The notes: a model not told the origin generated them from the letters alone. A stretch of 64,000 nt of DNA from Tachypleus tridentatus (GCF_004210375.1 NC_134834.1:93934170-93998169), one strand, 5' to 3'; numbered from the stretch's first letter, positions 1 to 11,987 are shown. Made by a program: numbers and translations.

Positions 1-246
1 TTCGTAATCCGAGGGTCGCGGGTTCGCGCCCGAGTCGTGCCAAACATGCTCGCCCTCCCAGCCGTGGGGGCGTTATAATGTGACGGTCATTCCCACTATT
101 CGTTGGTAAAAGAGTAGCCCAAGAGTTGGCGGTGGGTGGTGATGACTAGCTGCCTTTCCTCTAGTCTTACACTGCTAAATTAGGGACGGCTAGCGCAGAT
201 AGCCCTGGAGTAGCTTTGTGCGAAATTCAAAAACAAACAAACAAAC
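1..246 (+). mobile_element. S1 tRNA-derived SINE, cut by window start
   Basis: Family S1: about 280 bp, with a tRNA-like head (A box in GGCATGGCCAAG, B box GGTTCGAATCC), a conserved body (AATCCCACTATTCGTTGGTA, TTAGGGACGGCTAGCGCAGA) and a tail of AAACAAACAAAC. Pol III transcription is expected from the boxes; movement would need a LINE. This copy lacks the start of the head. Confidence 0.93.
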
Positions 247-485
247 TTGAACCCCAGGAAATGTGTATGTTCACCTATGCTGTTGTTAGAATTCAGCATT
301 GATAGAAAATTTTTAGCTGTTAAAATATTTATGTTTTTAATTATCTGCTCTCTTTCCTGCTGGTATTGTATATTTCTTGACGATGAGGTATAGTATTAAA
401 TAATAATATATGTATAGAGAGGACAGAATTTTAAGATAAAGAGAAGAAAGATGTGAAAATGACTTGTATTTTAATATCTTCATTT

Positions 486-552
486 CCCCGTGATGGGCAG
501 AGCACAGATAGCCCATTGTGTAGCTCTGTGCTTAACTGCAAACAGACATCAG
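486..552 (+). mobile_element. S3 SINE 3' fragment
   Basis: Family S3: tRNA-like head (AGTGGCTCAGCGGTATGTCT) with B box GGTTTCGATACCC and 3' part GGGCAGAGCACAGATAGCCC. Here only the 3' part remains. Confidence 0.75.
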
Positions 553-904
553 TACCTTCACCAAGCACAGTTATAATACTCATAGGAATTCCACTGACCT
601 CGTGACAGAACCACGTGTGAGATTAATTGTTCTCCGTTCTCCTGGTGTGAAAGATTATTTATTTATTAGAATATGAGGGCTGGAAAAAGAATGGTTTTGT
701 TAACAAAACTAAGATCCGAAAGTAACATATTTGAACAGTTTTTTTTTGCTTTAAATCATTTCTGTACCAAAAATTAGATTAAAATCGTGGATGATTTCAT
801 GAAAATTAATCAAGGTAAAATTCCTTTTGCTATATTTTATATCTTATAGATTTTATAATCCAATTAATTAATATTGAACTGTTAAATTATTCTGAGTGTA
901 TGTG

Positions 905-1012
905 TTTTCTTATAGCAAAGCCACATTTGGCTATCTGCTGAGTCCACCGAGGGGAATCGAACTCCTGAATTTAGCGTTGTAATTCCGTAGACTTACCGCT
1001 GTAACAGCGGGG
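905..1012 (-). mobile_element. S2 tRNA-derived SINE
   Basis: Family S2: about 110 bp; sense strand has TGGTACAGCGGTAAGTCT (A box), GGAGTTCGATTCCC (B box) and GACTCAGCAGATAGCC with TGTGGCTTTGCTATAAGAAA. This copy is on the minus strand. Confidence 0.85.
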
Positions 1013-1930
1013 GACAAATTGTTCTCAAACCATTGTTTTTGCATAGAAAGATACTTTGATCACTAATACTTTTAATACTCTTTTTCTATACAGAATCTCA
1101 GTTCCACAAAAAATCTTCACGAGTTAATTTTGAACTTCGTGTTGCATAAAGGTGGTAGGATGAATCATATAATTTAAATGTAGCGTATAATGTTTTGTAA
1201 ACAGAAACATACTTATAAGCTTCAAGGGGAAAATATGTTTTTGTTCCTTTTTTTTAAACTACGAATGGAAAATCATTCGTCACACATCTACAGATCCCAT
1301 TATTCGTACAAAGTCTTGCTTTCGTTTCACCTTGACAGTCCTAGAAGTCACCTTTACGTCCCGTTAAAGGAAAACCTGATTTCATTTCTTATCGTTCGAA
1401 ATAATTAAAACTGTACTGTGAGCACTTATCTAGATTACCTGGAATACTAACCAGTTCTTGCATGTGCTAACGTTTTTCACTTTTCCAAACTCGAAGTCCA
1501 CGAAACGTTCGATAATGAAGAAATTGTATCAAGAACTCATTGACGAAGTTCAATTACGAAAGTAAATGTTTGAATTTTTAAAGGAATTCTTTCAGTTTAA
1601 GAAACAAATAAGGTGTAAAACAGGTAAAATGTTGGACATCAACAAAATCTCACGTGCTTATTTCTATTACTCCAGTTAAAACTGAAAAAAAATCTGAAAC
1701 CTTGATCGTCTGGCCTTCGAGATGCTTATATGGGAGGACAACAACTGTTCAATGCTGCGTAGAAAGAATAATGACGAATAAACCAATAAAGAAAACTAAT
1801 CAGGACACTTGTTCCTTCGTTTATAGTACCACATACATTATATTTAGAAGCTCACCAAAACAATCACGAAACAAAGGTTTAAGTAAAGGAAACTATTAAA
1901 CATTAGTTTATGACGCAGCTCGAGAAAAAT

Positions 1931-2210
1931 GTTTTGTTTGTTTGTTTTTAAATTTCGCACAAAGCTACTCGAGGGCTATCTGCGCTAGCCGTCCCTAATT
2001 TAGCAGTGTAAGACTAGAGGAAAAGCAGCTAGTCATCACCACCCACAGCCAACTCTTGGGCTACTCTTTTACCAAGAATAATGGGATTGATCGTCACATT
2101 ATAACGCCCCCACGGCTGAAAGGGCGAGCATGTTTGGAGCGACGGAGACTCGAACCCGCGACCCTCGGATTACGAGTCGCACGTCTTAACACGCTTGGCT
2201 ATGCTGGGCC
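1931..2210 (-). mobile_element. S1 SINE, full length
   Basis: Tail GTTTGTTTGTTT at the left, head ending in ATGCTGGGCC at the right. The open frame at 2056-2271 is SINE read-through. Confidence 0.93.
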
Positions 2211-2553
2211 TGAAAACAAAGAAGCAAAAACTTTTGCACTGCGGTTGCCTTGTGACATAAAAAGAAGATAAAAAATATAGCAATAGTTCTACGCTATTTC
2301 TACTTTAGTGAAGATTTAGGATAAATTCATAGCACAAACATATATATATGTACCATGGAAAGTTCTTGAGGTGAAAAAATGATCTCCAGTAACACTTCAA
2401 CTTATTGCTCTATTGCCCTTTGATGACAGTTTATAATCATTTTCGAATATAAAACCTGAAGCAGAGGCACTTTTCCGTTATATTTTTGCGTTTGTAGCTA
2501 ATTAATATTACCACTTTGAAAAAGAAAAGAAATCATAAAATAAACGGGAAGAT

Positions 2554-2724
2554 ATCACTACCCACCGCCAACTCTTGGGCTACTCTTTACCAACGAATAG
2601 TGGGATTGACTGTTACATTATAACACTCCTACGGCTGAAAGGACGAACATGTTTGGTGTGACGGGAATCCGAACCCGAGACCCTCAGATCACGAGGCGTG
2701 TTCCTTAACCACTTGGCCTTGCCT
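2554..2724 (-). mobile_element. S1 SINE, partial
   Basis: Head and mid body only (CCACCGCCAACTCTTGGGCT to the A-box end); the tail half is missing. Confidence 0.88.
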
Positions 2725-3107
2725 ATATTTTTGTTTTTCGTAAGGAAAAAAAAAACATTGCCCATTAACGTTGAATGATGAAAAATGGCGCGTTTTAAGT
2801 GTAATAAACTCTAAAAGTAAAAAAAAAAAATTATATTACAGTTTTTTATCTGAAACATGTATGCGCAGTTTAATCTTCCTAGACGGCGAAAGAAAAATGT
2901 TTGTTTGTTGTTAAGCGCAAAGCTTCATAATGGATCGACTATATTGTGCTCATTGCAGGGATCGGATCCCGAATGTGAGCGTTTTAAGCGATATACCAGT
3001 ATAATATTCAATGTCATTCTGGAGATAGGAATGTAATAAATACGAACGCTATATCTCTTAATTTATACAGTTTGTGAAACTTACAACATCGACGAGGTAG
3101 GTGTATG

Positions 3108-3222
3108 TGTGTGTCTGTGTTTTCCAAAAGTAAAGCCACATCAGGCTATCTGCTGAGTCCATCGAGGAGAATCGAACCCTAATTTTAGCGTTGCAAATCC
3201 GTCGACGATGTACCCCAGTAAA
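3108..3222 (-). mobile_element. S2 SINE
   Basis: GTAAAGCCACATCAGGCTAT and GAATCGAACCCTAATTTTAG identify the family. Confidence 0.85.
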
Positions 3223-3560
3223 TTATAATTACATTTCTTACACTATATTAAGGCGTTTGCTTTTATAAACAGCTTTTCTCAGATGTCACTTTAGAACCAG
3301 AAAAGAAAAAAGACACTGTGCGTTTTTAATGCAGTGTTCATTTTATCTCTAATAAAAATTGACTTCTCAAAAAATAAGTTGTACAGATGACTTCATCGAA
3401 TATCAGAACCACTAATATACTTAAAGACCGCATTTTGTTCTATTTTCGTGATGGCACTGGATTCGCTATGATTATTTTAGTTCTCTGTGTTGTTTTTATG
3501 TTAAAATCAATACACGAAATGGCTAACAAGTGGAACTATACAGAATGATCTGTTAGCCTT

Positions 3561-3832
3561 GGTTTGTTTGTTTGTTTTGAATTTCGCGCAAATCTACACA
3601 AGGGCTATCTGCGCGAGCCGTCCCTAATTTAGCAGTGTAACAGTAGACGGAAAGCAGCTAGTCATCACCACCCACCGCCAACTCTTTTACCATCACATTT
3701 CCCATCTTTGACCGTCACATTATAACGCGCCCACGGCTGAAAGGGCGAGCATGTTTGGCGCGACGGGGATTCGAACCCGCGACCCTCAGATTACGAGTCG
3801 CACGCCTTAACATGCCGGGCCATACCGAATTT
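3561..3832 (-). mobile_element. S1 SINE, near full length
   Basis: Tail GGTTTGTTTGTTTG at the left; small deletions in the body and in the tRNA-like head (CTTAACATGCCGGGCC). Confidence 0.92.
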
Positions 3833-4460
3833 ATTAAGTCAAAACTACTAAGTAAACTCAATATGATATAACCAAAGTTTTATTCAAAATAATGATAATT
3901 GGGTTTAAAAGGAGATACATTGTGATGAATGCTTTTGTTGCAACAATGTTTTCGAATAACATTTCACACACTCTTATCTATATTTTCACTTGTTATTACT
4001 GAATGTGCAGACCAAACACATGCAGTAGTTGATGTTGTTTTTTCCGCTAACAATAATTTAAATGTTGCGAAACGACGCAAAAACTAGACATACGAAATCT
4101 ATGTCAAGGTGGGGTAGCTTTAATACCAATGTTTCTCTTATAAGTCCCTCGTTGACCTAGATCTGAATTACTGAAAACATTCTCCTGGTTAAGAGATTCA
4201 TTGAATGGGCCCATGAGATCACTTTATAATCATGGTCGTTGAGATCGAAGAACCTTGGGGTTGATTTAACTTCTCAAACTATTTATATCATAATTCACAA
4301 GAAGCAAGCTTACAAAAGCGTTAAGTATCTCGCTTGATAACAGTTTTTAACACTAAATTCCGAACTGGTTTAACAACAAGCGAGAGAAGATGAAGATGAC
4401 AAAATTTCAAAAGAAAACACTCACAAAATTCAACTTCACCCTCACTAAAGTCCTAGAAGG

Positions 4461-4540
4461 TTGAGCTGCGCGTGGCTCGATGGTTAGCTTGCTGGACTGC
4501 GAACCTATGGCTCCGCAGGTTCGGCGTTCATGTCCTTTCC
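4461..4540 (+). repeat. tRNA-like SINE head of a different type, fused 5' to an S1 SINE
   Basis: GCGTGGCTCGATGGTTAGC resembles a tRNA A-box arm and GCAGGTTCGGCGTTC a B box, spaced as in a tRNA. No matching body follows; the next base run is the S1 SINE starting at 4546. It is a truncated SINE head or a tRNA pseudogene. Confidence 0.5.
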
Positions 4541-4545
4541 TCAAG

Positions 4546-4830
4546 GCCTGGCATGGCCAAGCGCGTAAGGCGTGCGACTCGTAATCCGAGGGTCGCGGAT
4601 TCGCGCCCGCGTCGCTCTAAATATGCTCGCCCTCTCAGCCGTGGGGGTGTATAATGTTACGGTCAATCCCACTATGCGTTGGTAAAAGAGTAGCCCAAGA
4701 GTTGACGGTGGGTAGTGATGACTAGCTGCCTTCCCTCTAGTCTTACACTGCTAAATTAGGGACGGCTAGCGCAGATAGCCCTCGAGTAGCTTTGTGCGAA
4801 ATTCCAAAACAAACAAACAAAAACAAACAA
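4546..4830 (+). mobile_element. S1 SINE, full length
   Basis: From GCCTGGCATGGCCAAGCGCG to an (AAAC)n tail. The overlapping 4472-4654 frame is SINE sequence. Confidence 0.94.
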
Positions 4831-5124
4831 AATCCTTCCTCAAAAAAGCAAAATCCGTGTAAAAGTTTTTTTTTTTTGTGGAAATGTGGTTATGTTATAA
4901 AGGTAAAAGTCAAATGTTACTATTCGACCAAACAAATGCGACTAAAAAGTTGGCGGAGAGTGCTGTTGACTCGTTGCCTATTCTCTATTGCTCCACTTGA
5001 AAATCAAAGATGATTTCACGCGATAAATAAAATGTATATAAGTAGAGAAACTTATTCAAAAAACAAAACAAAATTTAAAATCAAAATGTTTTGTCAAATT
5101 GCAGATGAATATTTAAATGTATTT

Positions 5125-5610
5125 TAGCTTTCGAAATAAACGGAGATGGAAATTTTGAAGGGTTGTGAAACGAACAAAAGGCGGATTATCAGAATTAAAG
5201 TGGACAACATGGAGGTTTGTCTTGAATTTTGTGTAAAGCTACACGAGGGCTATCTGCGCTAGCCGTCCCTAATTTCGCATTGTGAGACTAGAGGGAAGGC
5301 AGCTAGTCATCACCACCCACCGCCAACTCTTGGACTACTCTGTTAACAACGAATAGTGGGATTGACTGTCACATTATAACGTTCCCACGACTGAAAGGGT
5401 GAGCATGTTTGGTGCGACGGGAATTCGAACTTGCGAACCTCAGAGTATGAGTCGATGACTTTAACCACGTGGCCAAGCTGAACCGAAGGAGTGTGAAACA
5501 AATAAAAATTACCAGAGATAAAGTGCAGATTCTGAAGGAATGTGAAACGAGTAATAAAAACATGAAAGATAAATTGGACATTTTGAAATGGTGTGAAACA
5601 GTTTAAGCCA
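5125..5610. repeat. Segmental duplicate, copy 1 (SINE plus degenerate ~50-bp repeats)
   Basis: After the S1 SINE, the motifs GTGTGAAACAAATAAAAAT, ACCAGAGATAAAGTG, GATTCTGAAGGAATG and AATTGGACATTTTGAAATGG appear in the same order as at 9968-10095. Within this copy the GTGAAAC...AAAGTGGACA...TGAA block is itself repeated about three times (5155, 5490, 5540). Confidence 0.8.
5216..5484 (-). mobile_element. S1 SINE, full length, diverged
   Basis: Tail replaced by TTTGTCTTGAATTTTGTG; body and head are clear. Part of the segmental duplication. Confidence 0.9.
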
Positions 5611-5699
5611 TGACGACAAAACGTTCCTTGAAGTGATGAAGAATTTTTACAAACCTGAGTTTATTATGGACTCTAATAATTAGATTAGAGAGTTTATTA

Positions 5700-5915
5700 G
5701 TTTTGTTTATTGAATTTCACGGTTATTTGCGCTAGCCGTTACTAATTTAGCAGTGATAGATCGGAGACAAAATTACGTACCGTCAACTCTTGGAATATTC
5801 TTTACTATCGAATAGTGGAATTGACCGTTACATTATAACGCCCTACGGATAAAAACTTATCCTACGATGGAATTTAAACTCGTGATCTACGTGTTATAAC
5901 GCATATACGGTCTCA
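5700..5915 (-). mobile_element. S1 SINE, old and diverged
   Basis: GCGCTAGCCGTTACTAATTT, GAATAGTGGAATTGACCGTT and ACATTATAACGCCCTACGG remain; the head is barely readable. Confidence 0.75.
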
Positions 5916-6520
5916 ACGTGCGTGGTCATGAGGCAATAGGACGCGAATAATTAATTCTCGGATTCATTGTCCAACACGCTAATCAGTAGCTCGTAGATTA
6001 TGGTATTCGATCACTTTTGGAACTAAAGTTTTAGGAATTGAAACAGTGTTTCTTATATCAGTCGCCTTACTGTTTGTTGCACCAGTTGAACTATTTTCAA
6101 TGTTTAACAATGATTAGTATCAATCCTGTCTCTTATTCTCAGTCGTACCTGTATTTCTAATAATATTAATAACTAATTGCAATAAATTTCACACTTTTGT
6201 AAATAAACGTATTAAAAATCAAAGTGTTGATAATGTATTGATAATATTCTTGATATTGGAACTCATCGATCCATGAAAAGCGAACATGAGAAGTGAACGA
6301 GAAAAAAATTAATCCACGTTGCACAATAAACAGGTTTATAATTCTCTGTTGTTGTTTTTCTGTTCTGTTAGAAAAAAAAAAGACAACTGATGTTCCTGAT
6401 AAGAGTGCTTAAGACATTTATTTTTCACTAGTAATTTTTTTTTGCAGTGAAAATCTTTGTAAAGGTAACGAGGTACAAATCCTTGTAATAATTTTGAATA
6501 GTCTTCCATTAATGTCATGG

Positions 6521-6800
6521 TTTGTTTGTTTGTTTTTGAATTTCGCACAAAGCTACTCGAGGGCTATCTGTGCTAGCCGTCCCTAATTTAGCAGTGTAAG
6601 ACTAGAGGGAAGGCAACTAGTCATCACCACCCACCGCCAACTCTTGGGCTACTCTTTTACCAACGAATAGTGGGATTGACCGTTACATTATAACGCCCCC
6701 ACGGCTGAAAGGGCGAGCATGTTTGGCGCGACGGGATGCGAACCCGCGACCCTCAGATTACGAGTCGCACGCCTTAACGCTCTTGGCCATGTCGGGCCAC
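6521..6800 (-). mobile_element. S1 SINE with perfect 10-bp target-site duplication
   Basis: Full length and little diverged. AATGTCATGG flanks it at 6511-6520 and 6801-6810, which fixes both ends and indicates recent insertion. Confidence 0.96.
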
Positions 6801-7057
6801 AATGTCATGGAATTCTTCTCATAAAATGTGACAAAATTTATTGTTTGGCGCCCCCACCCCACCGAGAAAAGAGAAAATAGTTTTGGCGATCGACACAAAG
6901 TTGGCTGAGTTGAAAATATATCTTGCAAAAACTATATAAACTACGTTATAAAATATTAATTAACACGTCAAAAGGATAGTTGATTAACACAAGAAAAATG
7001 TTTTAGGGTTAAATTATCAGGCTGTCTTCGGGTGGGTTATATGGTATTCCTAAAGTT

Positions 7058-7182
7058 CAGCCCTTAGTGGCTCTGCGGTATATTTGCAGACTTGCGATGA
7101 TAACATTGTTTCGATACTCATGATGGCCGAAGCACAGATAGCCCTTTGTGTAGATTTGTGCTTAATAGTAAATAAGGCAGAC
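7058..7182 (+). mobile_element. S3 SINE
   Basis: AGTGGCTCTGCGGTATATTT and GAAGCACAGATAGCCCTTTG. Confidence 0.82.
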
Positions 7183-7318
7183 CTATAAAACATAAAGGAA
7201 GCTGTATTAAACTCATAGCATCTGACATAAGCAGTTGTAACCATGAGTTAATTTTTTTTTGGATTCATGCGCAGTGAACACAGAATTAGAAGGAAATTTT
7301 TCCTTCCCTAACGAAATG

Positions 7319-7610
7319 GCAAGGAATGGCCAGGTGGTTATTGCACTCGACTCGTAATCCGAGGATTGCGGGTTCGAATCCCCGTCACATCAAACATGTT
7401 CGCCCTTTCAGCCGTGGGGGCGTTATAATGTGACGGTCAATCCCACTATTCGTTGGTAAAAGAATAACCCAAGAGTTGGCGGAAGATCGTGATGACTAAC
7501 TGCCTTCCCTCTAATCTTACACTGCTAAATTAGGGACGGCTAGTGCAGATAGCCCTAGTGTAGCTTTGCACGAAATTCCAAACAAAAAAAAACAAACAAA
7601 AACCAAACCT
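7319..7610 (+). mobile_element. S1 SINE with 10-bp target-site duplication
   Basis: TAACGAAATG flanks it at 7309-7318 and 7611-7620. The head has a proper B box, GGTTCGAATCCCC. Confidence 0.95.
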
Positions 7611-7620
7611 TAACGAAATG

Positions 7621-8317
7621 CAAAATGTAAAGTTTGATAAGAACATCTAACATGCTGATTTTAGTGTCGAATATATTATCACAAAATAATGACGAGTTAA
7701 TGACATTTCCTAAGTGTGTATTTTATAAACTGTTAAAATTTTTTTCCAAATAAAAAATCTCTGCATTTTTTAACAACACCATGCACAGCCTACACAGTAA
7801 ATCATTAGTAGACAGTTCCGATAATACAAATACATAATTTTCATGGCGTAATATGCAGATACCTCCAGCGTATAAACACGAGTTTATTTCAGTAATTACC
7901 AAAAAGTAGGAAAAATATAATAATTCCAAAATGAGAAATCACCTTCGATATTATCGACCAAACGTTCTTTGATTCGATTTCTTAAAATCTCTGTGGGACG
8001 AGGAAACCGTTTTTGGTAACATCACATCATCATGAAAGACAGTAGACTTCTCGTCGCGTTTACGAATCAGACGAGCGTCATGAGGACTCTCTTAAGTGAA
8101 GCCAACGGTGGACTGCAGCTGAGGTAACAATGAAAAGAAAGAGAGTTTAAATGTATTGGTAGCAATAGCGAGGGCTACAGAAGATCAAAAATATATCAAT
8201 GTGTTGAGTAATAAAGAAGACAAAGAAGAGATTTTAATGACAATTAGAGATGAAAAGTTTACCTTGTAAAGTTATCTACGTGCATTTAAAAAAAACAATG
8301 TTGGGAATCTAGATAAA
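7621..8317. other. Intergenic DNA before the 41-bp minisatellite
   Basis: No gene recognised; a short purine-rich stretch at 8130-8260. Confidence 0.55.
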
Positions 8318-9090
8318 CAGCCATCATCCAAACTACGAGTAATATAAATATAGAAAAACAGCCATCATCCAAACTATGAGTAATATAAATACAGAAAAAC
8401 AGCCATCATCCAAACTACGAGTAATATAAATATAGAAAAACAGCCATCATCCAAACTACGAGTAATATAAATATAGAAAAACAGCCATCATCCAAACTAC
8501 GAGTAATATAAATATAGAAAAACAGCCATCATCCAAACTATGAGTAATATAAATATAGAAAAACAGCCATCATCCAAACTACGAGTAATATAAATATAGA
8601 AAAACAGCCATCATCCAAACTACGAGTAATATAAATATAGAAAAACAGCCATCATCCAAACTATGAGTAATATAAATATAGAAAAACAGCCAATATCCAA
8701 ACTACGAGTAATATAAATATAGAAAAACAGCCATCATCCAAACTACGAGTAATATAAATATAGAAAAACAGCCATCATCCAAACTACGAGTAATATAAAT
8801 ATAGAAAAACAGCCATCATCCAAACTACGAGTAAGATAAATATAGAAAACAGCCAGTATCCAAACTGAGTAATAGAAATATAAAACAACAGCCAGTATCC
8901 AAACTAAGTAATATAAATATAAGAAAAACAGCCACTAATCAAACTATAAGTTATGTAACTGGAGAGAGACAGCTAGTATCTAAACTATGGGTAAAGTAAA
9001 TATAAAACAACAGCCAGTATCCAAATAGCACAAGTAAATGTAAATGTAGAAAAACAGTCAGTATCCAAATATCACAAGTACGGAAAATTT
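8318..9090. repeat. Minisatellite, 41-bp unit, about 13 regular copies plus degenerate ones
   Basis: Unit CAGCCATCATCCAAACTACG plus AGTAATATAAATATAGAAAAA. It is regular to about 8855, then four or five diverged copies (CAGCCAGTATCCAAA...) with spacing changes to about 9090. An occasional TATGAG for TACGAG change recurs every third or fourth copy. Confidence 0.95.
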
Positions 9091-9760
9091 GCCAAGTCAC
9101 TCAAATATTATAATTATGGTGAGAATCGCAGTACTGAATATAGAGAGGGCAAAGAAAATTTCTGAGCAAAATAAATAACGAAAATGAAAGAAAATTGAGA
9201 GGTTGCATATACACATATAGTTTATAAGTAGAGAGGAAACATAGAAAACAACGAGAGGTACAGCACAATAAAGAGTCGTGGCAAAGTGTAATGCAGCGAA
9301 TACAACGGTGAACGGATTAAGGAAGGTGAAGATACAGATCAATTGATAACTGTAGACAACATCGCGAGCTTGTGATTTATTAACATAGGCCGTTAACGTT
9401 TTAACACCGTTAGATATAGTGACAAACCATTGTAAAAGGCAGCTAAAGTTAGTGTTATCACTTGTGACCAGCTGAAAGTCACCTCTGATTCTATTAGGGT
9501 CAAATTTGAGTTTCTTACTTGTACAATAGAATGCTCGAAGTGAGGTGTAAGAAATTCATAGAAGCTTCGTGAATCACCAACTGTGATTTGAGCTCGAGAA
9601 ACATTTTTCAAGTTGGAAATTTCGATATGTGTAAATATAATGAAGGATATAAGTGAAGGTTATCGAGATGGGTATTTATTTTTAAAAAAATGTTAATTAG
9701 AGAGCAGTGGGTTGCAGATGCGTCCCGTTCCTCAAATCTCCAGTTGGTGTCTTTCAAGCT

Positions 9761-10100
9761 GAATTGTAAGACTAGAAGGAAGGCAGCTAGTCATCACCAC
9801 CCACCCCCAACTCTTGGGCTACTCTTTTACCAACAAATAATGGGATTGACCGTAATATTATAACGCCCCCAACGTTGAAAAAACGAATATGTTTCATGCA
9901 AGGGGGATTCGAGCCCGCGACTCTCAAAGTACGAGTCGAGTGCCTTAGCCATGTGGCCATGCTGGGCTGAAAGGGTGTGAAACAAATAAAAATAATTACC
10001 AGAGATAAAGTGGAGATTCTGAAGGAATGAGAAACGAGTAATAAAAAATAAATTGGACATTTTAAAATGGTGTAAAACAGTTTAAGCTAATCAGAATAGA
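9761..10100. repeat. Segmental duplicate, copy 2
   Basis: Minus S1 SINE remnant followed by the same GTGTGAAACAAATAAAAAT ... AATTGGACATTTTAAAATGG ... AACAGTTTAAGC string as copy 1 near 5.49-5.61 kb. SINE and flank were copied together, so this is duplication and not independent SINE insertion. Confidence 0.78.
9763..9968 (-). mobile_element. S1 SINE, tail-side truncated
   Basis: Body from GTAAGACTAGAAGGAAGGCA through the head ATGCTGGGCT. Member of the 5.2/9.9 kb duplication. Confidence 0.85.
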
Positions 10101-10387
10101 AAGCCATGACTGGTGTCAAACTGATACGTTGAAAATTCCTGCGCCTTTGGGCCCGAGCTCCTAGTGACGCCTCTGGTAGGTGATAATCCTGAAATACCAT
10201 GTAATATTACTGCAGTATTTCAAAATGTTCATTCGCTAATAATTTGTAATTTTAAGGTTATTTTAATGATTTAGGTTTTGGAAAAATGTGATAATTATTT
10301 AAGGTTATAAAAAATTCATTAATGTGGTTATTTTAATGATAAAGAGAGAGATTAGCGATCATTCAGATAAAGTGAATTGTGTTGTTC

Positions 10388-10507
10388 TTTTCTTTGAATT
10401 AAACACAAAGCTACTCAATGGGTTATCTGTGCTCTGCCCACCACGGGTATCGAAACCCGGTTTTTAGCATTGTAAGTCCGCAGATATACCGCTGAGCCAC
10501 TAGGGAG
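10388..10507 (-). mobile_element. S3 SINE, full length
   Basis: CCACGGGTATCGAAACCCGG (B box arm) and ATATACCGCTGAGCCACTAG (A box arm) on the + strand; the best preserved S3 copy here. Confidence 0.88.
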
Positions 10508-10776
10508 CAATGAATTGTATGGAAACTATTATGGATGAATTCAATTTAGCGTAGTCAAATTATGATAAAGGCACAATAATAAATATAATGAATAATATAT
10601 TATTAAAGGACTTGGCAAGCATATCAAGCATATTTGAGTGAAATATTTATAAAACATTAACACTGGGGACCAATCATTTTCTGAAAATTAAGAAAGAATG
10701 AGTTGAACAAATCAAAAAGGTAAAATGACAATATTTTTGTGAAGAATATAAACAAAGGATTTACTTGGATTTGCCT

Positions 10777-10888
10777 CCCTCTGGTACAGCGATAAGTCTG
10801 CCGATTTCCAACTCTAAAATCAGGAGTTCGATTCCCATCGATGGACTCAGCGGATAGCCCAATGTGGGTTTGCTATGAAAAAACAAAA
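10777..10888 (+). mobile_element. S2 SINE
   Basis: CTCTGGTACAGCGATAAGTC, GGAGTTCGATTCCCATCGAT and GGGTTTGCTATGAAAA present. Confidence 0.88.
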
Positions 10889-11042
10889 ACTTGGCTTTAA
10901 TAGATCAAAAAATTAATACAATTAATAACAGATTAACTGTAACCATAATAGAAGCTACAAATAAACTCACAACATAAAGAAAAAGACCTAAACACAGAAA
11001 CTCACAACATGACATAAAAGAGCTAAACGATAGTTCTTTGGC

Positions 11043-11264
11043 AGTTTGTTTGTTTTTGAATTTCGGGCAAAGTTACTCGAGGGTTATCTAATTTAGCAGT
11101 GTAAGACTAGTAAAAAGACAGCTAGTCATCACCCATTGCCAGCCCTTGGTCTACTCTTTTACCAACGAATAGTGGAATTGACCTTAACGTTATAACGCCC
11201 CCAAGAATGAAAGGGCAGAAAGATAACGAGTCGAGCGCCCTAATCACCTAGCCATGGCACACCT
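11043..11264 (-). mobile_element. S1 SINE, diverged
   Basis: GTTTGTTTTTGAATTTCGGG tail side and GAATAGTGGAATTGACC body are clear; several deletions in body and head. Confidence 0.82.
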
Positions 11265-11269
11265 ATTTT

Positions 11270-11352
11270 GTAGCTTCCTACTAAGGTTATCGAAAAACGG
11301 TTTCTAGCGATGTAAGTTTAAGGATATACTAATGTGCCACTAGGGGGAGGAT
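11270..11352 (-). mobile_element. S3 SINE, head portion
   Basis: ATCGAAAAACGGTTTCTAGC and ACTAATGTGCCACTAGGG remain. Confidence 0.65.
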
Positions 11353-11701
11353 GGTTTACTTAAAAGCTAATTTTTAATGTCCGTATTATTATAGTAACTG
11401 AAAAGTGTAAAATTAAAATTCCTTTAATGAGTTTTAGTTTAGGAATTAGCTAGAGTTTGAGAATAGAAACCATGTTAATGGTATACTCCGCAATTATAAG
11501 TTAGGTATTATGAGTGAGCAGTATATGAATCAGAGGCTATGTCTTTTTTAAGCTATGCTAGATAAGCCTCAGTATAATAAGCCTTTGAAACTATTTTGTA
11601 TAACATTTAAAACGTCGTCAGTACCAGTGTTGCAAACAGAAACATGAGAAACGTTATTGGATCTGAGAATATTGTAATTAGGCTTAACTGAGCTGTTTTA
11701 A

Positions 11702-11987
11702 TTTTGTTTGTTTGTTTGTTTGGGAATTTCGCACAAAGCTACTCGAGGGCTATCTGTGCTAGCCGTCCCTAATTTAGCAGTGTAAGACTAGAGGGAAGGC
11801 AGCTAGTCATCACCACCCACCGCCAACTCTTGGGCTACTCTTTACCAACGAATAGTGGGATTGACCGTCACATTATACACCCCCACGGCTGGGAGGGCGA
11901 GCATGTTTAGCGCGACGCGGGCGCGAACCCGCGACCCTCGGATTACGAGTCGCACGCCTTACGCGCCAGGCCATGCCGGGCCCAGAA
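11702..11987 (-). mobile_element. S1 SINE with 9-bp target-site duplication
   Basis: CTGTTTTAA at 11693-11701 and 11988-11996 flanks a full-length, high-identity copy. Confidence 0.94.

Larger units (their letters stand above)
247..1930. other. Intergenic DNA
   Basis: AT-rich, with S3 and S2 fragments listed separately. The open frames at 1190 and 1654 have no recognisable content. Confidence 0.6.

Noticed and set aside
2056-2271. 71-codon + ORF
   Set aside because: Read-through of a minus-strand S1 SINE; similar frames occur in other copies.
8318-9090. CRISPR-like regular array
   Set aside because: The 41-bp units are contiguous with no distinct spacers, in a eukaryotic genome; it is a minisatellite.
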